Below are positions 1-5,667 of a DNA stretch of 6,161 bases, in pieces (position 1 is the stretch's first letter; each line of letters begins with the position of its first letter). Made by a program: the position numbers and the translations under genes. The stretch lies in the NCBI GenBank assembly GCA_964459205.1, contig CAYWKJ010000051.1:1-6161 (forward strand). The letters are read 5' to 3'. This DNA is from JABJMC01 sp964459205 (GTDB taxonomy: Bacteria; Patescibacteriota; Gracilibacteria; UBA1369; UBA12473). A model generated the notes under the pieces. That model saw only the letters and a program-made list of their open reading frames with translations. It was not told where the DNA came from and made no database searches.

Positions 1-145
1 CCCCGACGAGGTCAGGTGATCGCACTACACAGCTTTGACCTTAGCATCAACGACAGGCATCAGCGATGTTGCTGGCTTGGCTCTGCTTTGGGCTTCTACT
101 GGAGCTACAGCAATCACCACACGAGGGAATCGGTGTTATGACCTG

Positions 146-800
146 CCGCCGTTCAACTCCGCAGTTGTCAGGCGGGCCGATTTCTCGTGGGATATATAGA
201 AGGCCGGTTTGGGGAGGGGGGCGGAACGGAACCTGGGAGGGCGTCTCGTCCCTAACCCAAGCCTCTCCATAACCGGTGAGCAACCGAAGGATGTCGATTG
301 TGTGCTCATACTCGCGCGTATTATTTGTCGTGGTGGCGAGCACCTGAATTTTGAAGCCGAGGGGGAGGCGGGATCCCCCTCGGCTAGCTCGACGGGAGGG
401 GCATTAACCCGCCGAACTTTGAAAGACGACCTGGAGGAAGGGCTAATTCCTCCAGGGGAGCTTAGCCGCGACATTGCGGCTTTTAACTCCAACATCCAGT
501 GGGGCGGGCGGGAGCGGGAAAAACGCCCCGGTGGATGTCTCGAAAACAAAAGGGCCCGGGAAGTGGCGAGCGTGTGCGGGAGGCACGCGCGCCTGGCTTC
601 CCAGTGGGCCGAAGGTTGCCCTTTCGGCCACCTGCAGGAGCGCCCGGAGGCCGCTCTTGCATCCCTGAAAGTACAGGATGGATTTGCGCTGCATGGTTGT
701 GCAGTGTGGTCATGGCAGACCCATCCTAAATATTTGTTACCGCTAGACAAGTAGCGTCTAGAGGGGTGGATGGATATTCTAGACGCCACGTTTCTAGCGG
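146..800 (+). ncRNA. Candidate large structured non-coding RNA (unassigned class)
   Basis: The sequence shows a nearly unbroken run of hairpins: 146-175; 203-277 (15 bp with a 1-nt bulge at 270, then two further G-C blocks); 302-343; 355-385 (12 bp perfect); 430-456 (10 bp perfect); 464-481; 492-538 (7 bp plus 6 bp); 558-602; 607-629; 633-661 (10 bp); 686-707 (8 bp); and 740-800. Wobbles at 203/277, 213/266, 500/530, 573/587, 614/622, 637/657, 686/707 and 688/705 are all G-U on the + strand; on the minus strand they would be A-C mismatches, so the + strand is the likely RNA. The open frames here give Ser/Arg/Pro-rich translations with no recognisable motif. I looked for and did not find core sequences of RNase P RNA, tmRNA, SRP RNA or a group II intron domain V. 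The ends are uncertain; weaker hairpins continue to about 991. Structure is well supported, transcription and function are inferred. Confidence 0.55.
740..800 (+). repeat. Nested inverted repeat forming a 61-nt two-step hairpin
   Basis: An outer 8-bp arm (740-747 CCGCTAGA with 793-800 TCTAGCGG) encloses an inner 9-bp arm (754-762 GCGTCTAGA with 778-786 TCTAGACGC). The two are separated by a symmetric 6/6 internal loop, and the tip loop is 763-777. Both arms share the CTAGA core. It closes the 3' side of the GC-rich structured region and is followed by CATTTTAG, a weak U-rich stretch, so it could be the last helix or a terminator of the candidate RNA. A recombination or protein-binding site is also possible, but the flanks lack the core sequences expected of an integron attC site. 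Confidence 0.6.
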
Positions 801-852
801 CATTTTAGTTCATCTTATGCTGTCAAAGAACGGAATCTACTCCGGTCGATGA

Positions 853-991
853 GCATGAATCAGCCTTTGAAAGGCGATGCAAACTACGGATCTGTTGGGG
901 CAGATAGTCGGAATATATCTGTTGTATGAGGTGGTTGTCAAGATAAAGTTTTGTGTTTTTGCATTTCAAAGAATCTCATGTGAATGAGATT
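853..991 (+). other. Hairpin cluster, possible 3' extension of the structured RNA
   Basis: This gene-free stretch holds three smaller stem-loops: 853-880 (GCAT/ATGC enclosing GCCTT/AAGGC), 890-905 (ATCTG/CAGAT) and 972-991 (8 bp AATCTCAT/ATGAGATT capped by GTGA, a GNRA-type tetraloop). It is visibly less GC-rich than 200-700. The segments from 801 to 852 and from 906 to 971 show nothing I can assign. Whether these hairpins belong to the RNA ending near 800 is unclear. The last one sits 6 bp before the left 15-bp inverted repeat. Confidence 0.3.
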
Positions 992-997
992 GGGATG

Positions 998-1012
998 AAC
1001 ACAGTAGATGAA
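998..1012 (+). repeat. Left 15-bp inverted repeat (pairs with 1616-1630)
   Basis: AACACAGTAGATGAA here is the exact reverse complement of TTCATCTACTGTGTT at 1616-1630. The two copies bracket about 630 bp that include the GC-rich gene at 1081-1446. They could be terminal repeats of a small element, or paired regulatory or terminator sequences. No target-site duplication is visible just outside the copies. Confidence 0.6.
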
Positions 1013-1019
1013 CGTTCAG

Positions 1020-1067
1020 AGTGAGGCGCGATGGCCCGGGGCGATGAGCGCCCCGGGCCGCCTCATT
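1020..1067 (-). terminator. Very stable GC-rich hairpin just downstream of the 121-aa gene
   Basis: An 11-bp perfect stem (1033-1043 with 1049-1059, 5-nt loop) is extended by 6 bp (1022-1027 with 1060-1065) across a one-sided 5-nt bulge, plus weak closing pairs. It starts about 14 nt after the stop codon of the minus-strand gene, where a terminator would lie. No T-run follows on either strand, so it is not a classical intrinsic terminator. It may act as a 3' end-stabilising hairpin or a bidirectional barrier between this gene and the + strand structured region. Confidence 0.4.
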
Positions 1068-1080
1068 GCGCGTCGTCCCG

Positions 1081-1446
1081 CTAGGAGACGTAGGCCGGCC
1101 GCATCCGCCGGGGGCGGCTGCGGTGAATTGGTCCTTCGTCTAGCCCACCGTGGTCGGCCTGGACCTGCATCCACTGAGGGGTCCGGCGGGGTTGCCGCTG
1201 GATGTTCCCCTGGACGCCGAGGCCGGTGATGGTCAGGCCGCCGTTCGAGTCGCAGGTGTCGCTCTGGACGACGGTGAACCGTCCGAGCTTGGCGACGTTC
1301 CTCGGCGTGGCCGCGAGAATGGCGACCAGATCATCCTGGGTCAGGCTGACCTGGCGCGTTTCCCGGTTTTCGATCTTGAGAGTCCCGGTGTGGTTGCCGG
1401 AACCTGCTGTCAGCTTGAGCTCGAAGCTCAATCTCTTCTGCTTCAT
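1081..1446 (-). CDS. Hypothetical protein, 121 aa, GC-rich gene
   Basis: I do not recognise this protein. It begins MKQKRLSFELKLTAGSG. The N-terminal two thirds alternate polar and hydrophobic residues in short runs suggestive of beta strands; the C-terminal tail from about residue 85 is Arg/Pro/Gln-rich and basic. No signal peptide or membrane segment is visible. The start at 1446 is chosen over an in-frame ATG at 1470 because GGAGA lies 9 nt upstream of it. Third codon positions are G or C in 103 of 121 codons (hand count), against about 40% in the first 60 codons of the 645-aa gene downstream, so it looks genuinely coding and compositionally foreign. The overlapping + strand frames (1150-1515 and 1202-1588) are antisense shadows. 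It lies between 15-bp inverted repeats and is followed by a strong hairpin. Confidence 0.65.
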   Translation of the reverse strand: MKQKRLSFELKLTAGSGNHTGTLKIENRETRQVSLTQDDLVAILAATPRNVAKLGRFTVVQSDTCDSNGGLTITGLGVQGNIQRQPRRTPQWMQVQADHGGLDEGPIHRSRPRRMRPAYVS

Positions 1447-1615
1447 AGTCTGGGATCTCCGCGTGGGCAAATTTTCCTGTCTTTGTTTGTTGCCCGTACT
1501 GCATGCTCCCCTTAACGGGGTAGTTACCGGCTCCAGAGATTGCAGCCAGCGAAATATTGCTAAATTTGGTTTATTAGACTTTATTTAGGCAACACTTGGC
1601 TAACTGCAATGATAA
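1447..1615. other. Upstream region of the 121-aa gene, no gene seen
   Basis: This stretch lies between the start of the minus-strand 121-aa gene and the right inverted repeat. It contains the GGAGA ribosome site next to the gene (about 1456-1460), a 6-bp repeat pair GGGCAA/TTGCCC (about 1466-1494) and a short CCCC/GGGG pair near 1508-1520. The AT-rich part near 1560-1590 probably carries the minus-strand promoter, but no convincing -35/-10 pair can be named. Confidence 0.3.
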
Positions 1616-1630
1616 TTCATCTACTGTGTT
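1616..1630 (-). repeat. Right 15-bp inverted repeat (pairs with 998-1012)
   Basis: This exact reverse complement of 998-1012 marks the right boundary of the roughly 630-bp segment holding the GC-rich gene. Past it the sequence becomes progressively AT-richer and leads into the + strand gene at 1944. Confidence 0.6.
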
Positions 1631-1688
1631 GTCAATTCCTGCCTGTAAGTGGATTTTTCGCCTCGCATGCCTAAACTAAGGGCAATTG

Positions 1689-1766
1689 AGAGATCATCCT
1701 ACTTTGTGAGCAGGCCTGAACAATATCAGGGAGCGAAGTCTTAGCAGGGCTAAGGTTTCGATCTCT
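1689..1766 (+). ncRNA. Small branched RNA-like fold upstream of the 645-aa gene
   Basis: A closing stem (1689-1694 with 1761-1766) stacks directly on a second stem (1734-1737 with 1757-1760, then 1740-1745 CTTAGC with 1749-1754 GCTAAG, 3-nt loop). A third stem (1715-1719 CCTGA with 1726-1730 TCAGG) branches in between. The size suits a small cis-regulatory RNA or sRNA. It matches no riboswitch consensus I can recall, and a tRNA was considered and dismissed because the arms do not fit. It ends 35 nt before the proposed promoter of the 1944 gene, so if transcribed with it, it would need an earlier promoter. Confidence 0.3.
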
Positions 1767-1800
1767 AGTATTTTCAAAATAGTGCTATATTTTACGTATT

Positions 1801-1828
1801 TTGTTTTATTTTGTCAACCCGATATAAG
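1801..1828 (+). promoter_or_regulatory. Putative sigma-70-type promoter for the 645-aa gene
   Basis: TTGTTT at 1801-1806 and TATAAG at 1823-1828 are 16 bp apart within an AT-rich stretch. Transcription from here would give a leader of about 110 nt. A second weak -10-like TATGCT near 1909 would give a much shorter leader. Neither is strong; chosen by position and hexamer similarity only. Confidence 0.35.
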
Positions 1829-1943
1829 GAGCATCGACAGTTTACTTATTTGGGAGTTTTTTTCAAGTGTTTGGAATTGTAATATTTCCTTTGTGCAAGT
1901 TCAGGTTTTATGCTAAAAATATCCCCTGTTTTAATTTTTTGGC

Positions 1944-3881
1944 ATGGTCGAGCAGATTTATACAAATAATGATTTGGATTTAACAGATTATGGGACGTTG
2001 GCTTTGCCGGATTTCTCTGCTGAGGAGGCAGCCTTACGGGCCGTTGATGTAGATATTGATGCTTTTTTTGCGAGTAAAATGCTAAGGCGTGAGTTTTTGA
2101 ATACATTGTCTCAGCTTAGCGGATCACAAATATTACGTGAAATTGATAGGTTAGTATCAGAATTTGTGGTTGGTCAATTGGTTTATGCTAGGATTCAGGG
2201 TGATTTATTTGAGCATGCTATAAAGGGTTTTATTCTTAGGAAATTTGAAGGGGTTGATAAAGCTAGCTCAGAGATGTTTGTGATTAGAGAGTTGAATGCT
2301 CGTGCTAATCAATTAAGGAATTCTTTATTAGAAATTTTACTAGAAGAGGCGCCTACTGATATTCGCTTAGTTGCTGTTTATGAGTATCATAATTTAGTAA
2401 ATGCCATGATTGCTACAGATAGGCTGGCAATTAAATTGTTTGCTGAAGAGTCTCCGATTAGTGCTGAAGAGCGAGCTGAATTGGGTTATACAAACGAGTG
2501 GGCAGTAATTCGTGGTACGGCCGAAGATCCTCGAGAGGTCCCAATGCATAAAGCTTACCCAGAGGAAATAGAGGCTATTATTGCTAGTTATAAATCTTTG
2601 TTAGATGGATTGGATGATTGTCTTAGGGAGGATCCTACCGATGAGGAAAGAAAATTATTAGCGAGAAAAGTTTTTTACTATCAGACCGTTTTGGCCGCTT
2701 ATCAAAGTAGTGATCCTGATGATTGGAAATTGGCGGATTCGGCATTGGCAGATCAGGTGTATGATGCTCGGACCGATGTTATGCATGTTCATCCTATGAG
2801 GACAGGTTACTTGAGTGATCCGGTGCTTAGATGTCCACAAACTAGTTTGCGTATGCCTGATAATCAGGCGGCCACGGCACAGGAGATTGCGGAAGGGACT
2901 AGAGCGACAATGATTGCTAGCCTTTCTGATCCGGCATTTTTTGGGGGATGTCCTATTATTTTGGATACAGTGGATTTACTTCGTAAAACTGATGTGGTTT
3001 TTAGTCATTCTTTGGGTTCTGGTTTGGAGTTAGATATGATGCCAAAAGGGCAAGTTTCTCCAAAAGACTTTGAAGCACGCCAGCAAGGAGGAGTTAGTGT
3101 TTCTATGAATATCGGGGTAGAACGTGTAAATCGTCCAGTGTCAGAGGCTTATTTTAGGGCAGCGTTTGGAGAGGATGATTTTTTTAGATATTTTTCTGGG
3201 GAGAGAGATTTTGATCAAACTATGGGTAGAGGGATGGTTTCACATAAATATGGCCATCTTTTGGCCTTAAAACCTGATACTTATGATCGTATTGGAGATC
3301 GTGATAGATTGGTAAATCCTTATATTGAGCAATGGAAATCTACGGCCATTGGTGTAATAGCTAATGAATGGATACCTTACTTTAAACAGCAGGTTGGTTT
3401 GGATCGCCTGCGGGCTGTTATGGCGGATATTATTTTTGATGCTTGTCGTTATGCAGCTGAGCGGCACACTTCGAATGGTGGTAGCTCTTTTCGTAAAAGT
3501 ATGATGTTTATAAGAGTGGCCGAAGAAGTGGGTATTCTGAGTTACAATCCGGAGGGTGGTGGGTTCCCGTGGAAAATTGATATGAGCCAAGCAAAGATCG
3601 AGCAGTTTTTTGGGACTGTGTTTGATCAAGTTACTCGGGTAGCAAATATTTATGGTAGTGGGACTGAAAATGATCTTCGTGGTCACTTAGGGGAAGCTCT
3701 TCAATCGACAGGATTTAGTGAGTTTTTGTGTAATCGGTTCCCAACTCCAGAGCCAATAACAGCCGCGAGTATGGCGGTGTTACCTGCGAGAATCGTGCCA
3801 GCTGACACAGAGGAACTTGAGGTGGCTGTAGATGAAGTTCGATCTACAATGGAGGATGGCTTGCCAGAGGAGGTTAAGTAG
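1944..3881 (+). CDS. Large uncharacterised protein with a degenerate gluzincin-like motif
   Basis: The 645-residue product has no signal peptide or obvious membrane segment and an acidic tail from about residue 615. The N-terminal 200 residues look mostly helical. At 434-438 it reads HKYGH, followed 24 residues later by YIEQWKST with Glu462. An HExxH pair plus a downstream Glu in an E-x-W/C-K/R setting is typical of gluzincin metallopeptidases, including dipeptidyl-peptidase III-like families. Here Lys435 stands where the catalytic Glu should be, so it may bind metal without hydrolysis, or the base (codon AAA rather than GAA) may be an error. Assignment to a peptidase family is tentative. The ATG at 1944 is the first of the frame and has no Shine-Dalgarno motif. 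The gene is AT-rich, stands alone on this strand and converges on the M23 gene with stops 3 bp apart. Confidence 0.9.
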   Translation: MVEQIYTNNDLDLTDYGTLALPDFSAEEAALRAVDVDIDAFFASKMLRREFLNTLSQLSGSQILREIDRLVSEFVVGQLVYARIQGDLFEHAIKGFILRKFEGVDKASSEMFVIRELNARANQLRNSLLEILLEEAPTDIRLVAVYEYHNLVNAMIATDRLAIKLFAEESPISAEERAELGYTNEWAVIRGTAEDPREVPMHKAYPEEIEAIIASYKSLLDGLDDCLREDPTDEERKLLARKVFYYQTVLAAYQSSDPDDWKLADSALADQVYDARTDVMHVHPMRTGYLSDPVLRCPQTSLRMPDNQAATAQEIAEGTRATMIASLSDPAFFGGCPIILDTVDLLRKTDVVFSHSLGSGLELDMMPKGQVSPKDFEARQQGGVSVSMNIGVERVNRPVSEAYFRAAFGEDDFFRYFSGERDFDQTMGRGMVSHKYGHLLALKPDTYDRIGDRDRLVNPYIEQWKSTAIGVIANEWIPYFKQQVGLDRLRAVMADIIFDACRYAAERHTSNGGSSFRKSMMFIRVAEEVGILSYNPEGGGFPWKIDMSQAKIEQFFGTVFDQVTRVANIYGSGTENDLRGHLGEALQSTGFSEFLCNRFPTPEPITAASMAVLPARIVPADTEELEVAVDEVRSTMEDGLPEEVK

Positions 3882-3884
3882 CTG

Positions 3885-4544
3885 TTACCATTGAAATAGC
3901 GGATGAGGGTTTGGGAATAATGTTTCAGTTTGCGTGATTTCGTCCCCGCTAATGTATCCTTGATGGGTGCGGCCTTCTTGAACAGCTTTTTGGGTGAGAA
4001 TTTGGAGATGAGTATGGGTAAACCAGCCGCCACTATCATGACCATGTCCAATTGAGGCAAAGGGATCGCCAGCGCGAAGTTGTTCATTCACGCGGATAGT
4101 GTGTTCGCTGTTTAAGTGTCCGTAAAAGGAGTAAAAGGGCTCATCGTCTAGGTCGTGACGTAAAATAATGTACCCTCCATAATTGCCAGAGCCTTCCTCC
4201 TTTCCAACTTGATAAACAGTGCTGTCTAAGGGAGCATAAAGTGTGAAATCCGCGGGGACCATAATGTCTAACCCTAGGTGATAGATGCGGTTTTCTTGAA
4301 TCATTTGGGGGTAATGGCGCAGAATATTAGCGCGTTCTTCGAGATAACGTCCTAGCCCCCAGGAATGACCACTTTGTTCTAATTCGTCGAAAATAATTTG
4401 TTGAAAACTATCGAAATTAGAGGGATCCATTTCTAAGGTGCGTGGATTGTTAGAAGAAAGGTCAAAAATATATGGTTCTCCCTGGAGTTGATCTCCAAAT
4501 AAAGGGAAAATGTTAACGTGGCGGTTAAGCAGAGAGTAAATCAT
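3885..4544 (-). CDS. M23 (LytM-type) metallopeptidase-domain protein
   Basis: The 219-residue product has a recognisable M23 fold from about residue 85 to 185. The HxxxD motif is His89-Leu-Gly-Leu-Asp93, YGHL is at 141-144, and the HxH pair is His177/His179 in THTHL, so the zinc ligands and catalytic histidines all appear intact. Typical M23 enzymes cut peptide cross-links of peptidoglycan outside the membrane, but no signal peptide or membrane anchor is seen in the first 80 residues, so this copy is probably cytoplasmic or uses another route. Its substrate is unknown. The ATG at 4544 lies inside the last codons of the upstream formyltransferase gene (20-nt overlap) and has no Shine-Dalgarno motif, pointing to translational coupling. 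A later Met39 or Met81 start is possible, but Met81 would leave almost nothing before the zinc site. Confidence 0.85.
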   Translation of the reverse strand: MIYSLLNRHVNIFPLFGDQLQGEPYIFDLSSNNPRTLEMDPSNFDSFQQIIFDELEQSGHSWGLGRYLEERANILRHYPQMIQENRIYHLGLDIMVPADFTLYAPLDSTVYQVGKEEGSGNYGGYIILRHDLDDEPFYSFYGHLNSEHTIRVNEQLRAGDPFASIGHGHDSGGWFTHTHLQILTQKAVQEGRTHQGYISGDEITQTETLFPNPHPLFQW

Positions 4545-5550
4545 GTGTAGAACGGGTTAGTTGATGCCTGTCAGCAAGGCGGAAAGTTGCGTATAGCTGT
4601 TCATAGTAATGGTCTAGTCCTTCTAGAGCTACGGCCACTTTGGTCAAATAGTTGCGATGACGAAGTTCCTGTGGTTGATCGCTGGCAAGAACAGGGGTTG
4701 GTTTGAGACGAGCAATAACTGGGCCGGTGTCTTCCCCTTCGTCAACAAAATGGAAAGTAGAGCCGGTGAAAACTGGACGATTTTGAGCCATGGCAATAGC
4801 GTCTGCAGTAGGAGTTTTTCCTCGGAAGCAATCAATGTCAGCTCGATCTGTAATTGCCGGGTGGATATTGAGCAATTTTCCTCCTAGGTTATAGGGTTCT
4901 TCTAAAAGATTTTCAAAAAGTAGCATTAAATGGTCGGAAAGGATAATGTCTGCTCCCATTTGTTCGATGGAAGTTTGGTGGACTTCTCTTTCAAAATCGG
5001 CTTTTCCTACAGCTCGTTCATCGCGCATCCTAAATGGTAGGCGTCGGTACCTAGATGGTATATGTGCGGTATTGCTGGTTAGGAGTTCTCCATTTGGAGT
5101 TCGTAAATTTTGAGGATGGATCCAGTCGGGAGACCTAGGATCTAATGGTATAGGTGACCCAAGTTTTGGCCGTTGGTCCCAAGGTTCAAAATCGTCAAAT
5201 ATCACACCTACTAGTTTAAAACGTTCACGAATTTTTTGACCGGTTTGCAGAATGCGATGAGCCATGGCATCAAAATATTCGGGGCCAATAATGTCACGAT
5301 GTAAGCGCCCAATTCCTTCCATCCATTCTAGGAGTCTTTGACGATCGCCGTTAAGAGTGTGGACAAGTGCTTCGGGCACACCCATCATGTAAACATCTTC
5401 GCCCTTAAGGGAAAGCTGTTGCCCATTTCGGTCCTCGCGATGAATGTCACGTAGTGAGGTTGCAATGGCAATATTTAGAGGTGGATGGGTTAGAGTAACT
5501 CCCGGGGAGGTCGGCAGGGCAAATGTTTCGAGTTGTCTTTGCGGAGCCAT
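4525..5550 (-). CDS. Formyltransferase-family protein (PurN/Fmt-like fold)
   Basis: This 341-residue protein has the N10-formyltetrahydrofolate-dependent formyltransferase signature in its second half: LLNIHPA at 226-232 supplying Asn228 and His230, FRGKTPTADAI at 242-252, GSTFHFVDEGEDTGPVI at 263-279, and the catalytic Asp274. The Asn-His-Asp triad is therefore complete. The family moves a formyl group to glycinamide ribonucleotide, initiator tRNA or amino sugars; the acceptor here cannot be decided. It is longer than a minimal PurN (about 200 residues), with a long N-terminal part (about 1-115) and an insert around 125-195 rather than a C-terminal Fmt domain. It is the first gene of a two-gene unit with the M23 protein, overlapping it by 20 nt. 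There is no Shine-Dalgarno motif before the ATG. Bases 5243-5297 within it recur inverted at the end of the window. Confidence 0.85.
   Translation of the reverse strand: MAPQRQLETFALPTSPGVTLTHPPLNIAIATSLRDIHREDRNGQQLSLKGEDVYMMGVPEALVHTLNGDRQRLLEWMEGIGRLHRDIIGPEYFDAMAHRILQTGQKIRERFKLVGVIFDDFEPWDQRPKLGSPIPLDPRSPDWIHPQNLRTPNGELLTSNTAHIPSRYRRLPFRMRDERAVGKADFEREVHQTSIEQMGADIILSDHLMLLFENLLEEPYNLGGKLLNIHPAITDRADIDCFRGKTPTADAIAMAQNRPVFTGSTFHFVDEGEDTGPVIARLKPTPVLASDQPQELRHRNYLTKVAVALEGLDHYYEQLYATFRLADRHQLTRSTHDLLSA
5243..5297 (-). repeat. Original copy of the 55-bp inverted repeat, inside the formyltransferase gene
   Basis: These 55 bases encode roughly residues 85-103 of the formyltransferase and match 6107-6161 exactly as reverse complement. 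The match stops at 5298/6106 on the inner side and at the contig end on the other. This copy is in an intact frame, so it is the genuine one. Confidence 0.9.
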
Positions 5551-5585
5551 TATTTGGATTAATTAATTTGCTAAAAGTTGGTTTT

Positions 5586-5616
5586 TATATACTTGTTTAG
5601 GGTGGGGTTTGTCCAA
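5586..5616 (-). promoter_or_regulatory. Putative promoter for the formyltransferase-M23 operon
   Basis: On the minus strand TTGGAC (5616-5611), or TGGACA one base on, is followed after 18-19 bp by TATATA (5591-5586). This sits about 36 bp upstream of the ATG at 5550, leaving a short leader without a ribosome-binding motif. The spacing is slightly long for sigma-70. Confidence 0.4.
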
Positions 5617-5649
5617 GAATTATAAAAAACTTTAAAAATTTAACAAATT

Positions 5650-5667
5650 ATGTTATGTTTATAACAT
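5650..5667 (+). promoter_or_regulatory. Inverted repeat over the start of the ACT-like gene, possible operator
   Basis: ATGTTAT (5650-5656) pairs with ATAACAT (5661-5667) around GTTT. It overlaps the ATG at 5666 and a -10-like TATGTT at 5655-5660. That -10 would place the transcript start at the start codon, i.e. a leaderless message. It lies between divergent genes and could be a regulator site, but AT-rich palindromes of this size arise easily by chance. Confidence 0.3.

Noticed and set aside
166..200. Promoter TTGTCA ... GATATA ahead of the structured RNA
   Set aside because: The spacer is about 20 bp or more, and TTGTCA falls inside the 146-175 hairpin. Too weak to list.
47..343. 98-codon minus-strand open frame whose start (LATTTNNTREYEHTIDILRL) looks protein-like
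   Set aside because: The rest is Pro/Ser-rich and lies across the 146-175 and 203-277 hairpins. It could be a real fragment but nothing supports it enough to list.
570..590. Group II intron domain V
   Set aside because: A GAGC-like start and a capped stem are present, but the AGC triad placement, 2-nt bulge and GAAA loop are missing, and there is no maturase.
209..754. 181-codon plus-strand open frame
   Set aside because: It runs through eleven hairpins, has no recognisable domain and no good ribosome site. RNA structure explains the sequence better.
136..789. 217-codon minus-strand open frame
   Set aside because: It overlaps the hairpin-dense region. Its translation is rich in Ser, Arg and Pro with no motif, typical of open frames in GC-rich non-coding DNA, and no ribosome site was seen.
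1150..1588. Two plus-strand open frames of 121 and 128 codons
   Set aside because: They are antisense shadows of the minus-strand 121-aa gene, which has the GGAG site and G/C-ending codon pattern.
1689..1766. tRNA gene
   Set aside because: GGTTTCGATC looks like a T-arm at first glance, but no consistent acceptor, anticodon and T stems can be formed.
3267..4087. Minus-strand open frames of 139 and 128 codons over the 645-aa and M23 genes
   Set aside because: They overlap well-supported genes in other frames and show no motif.
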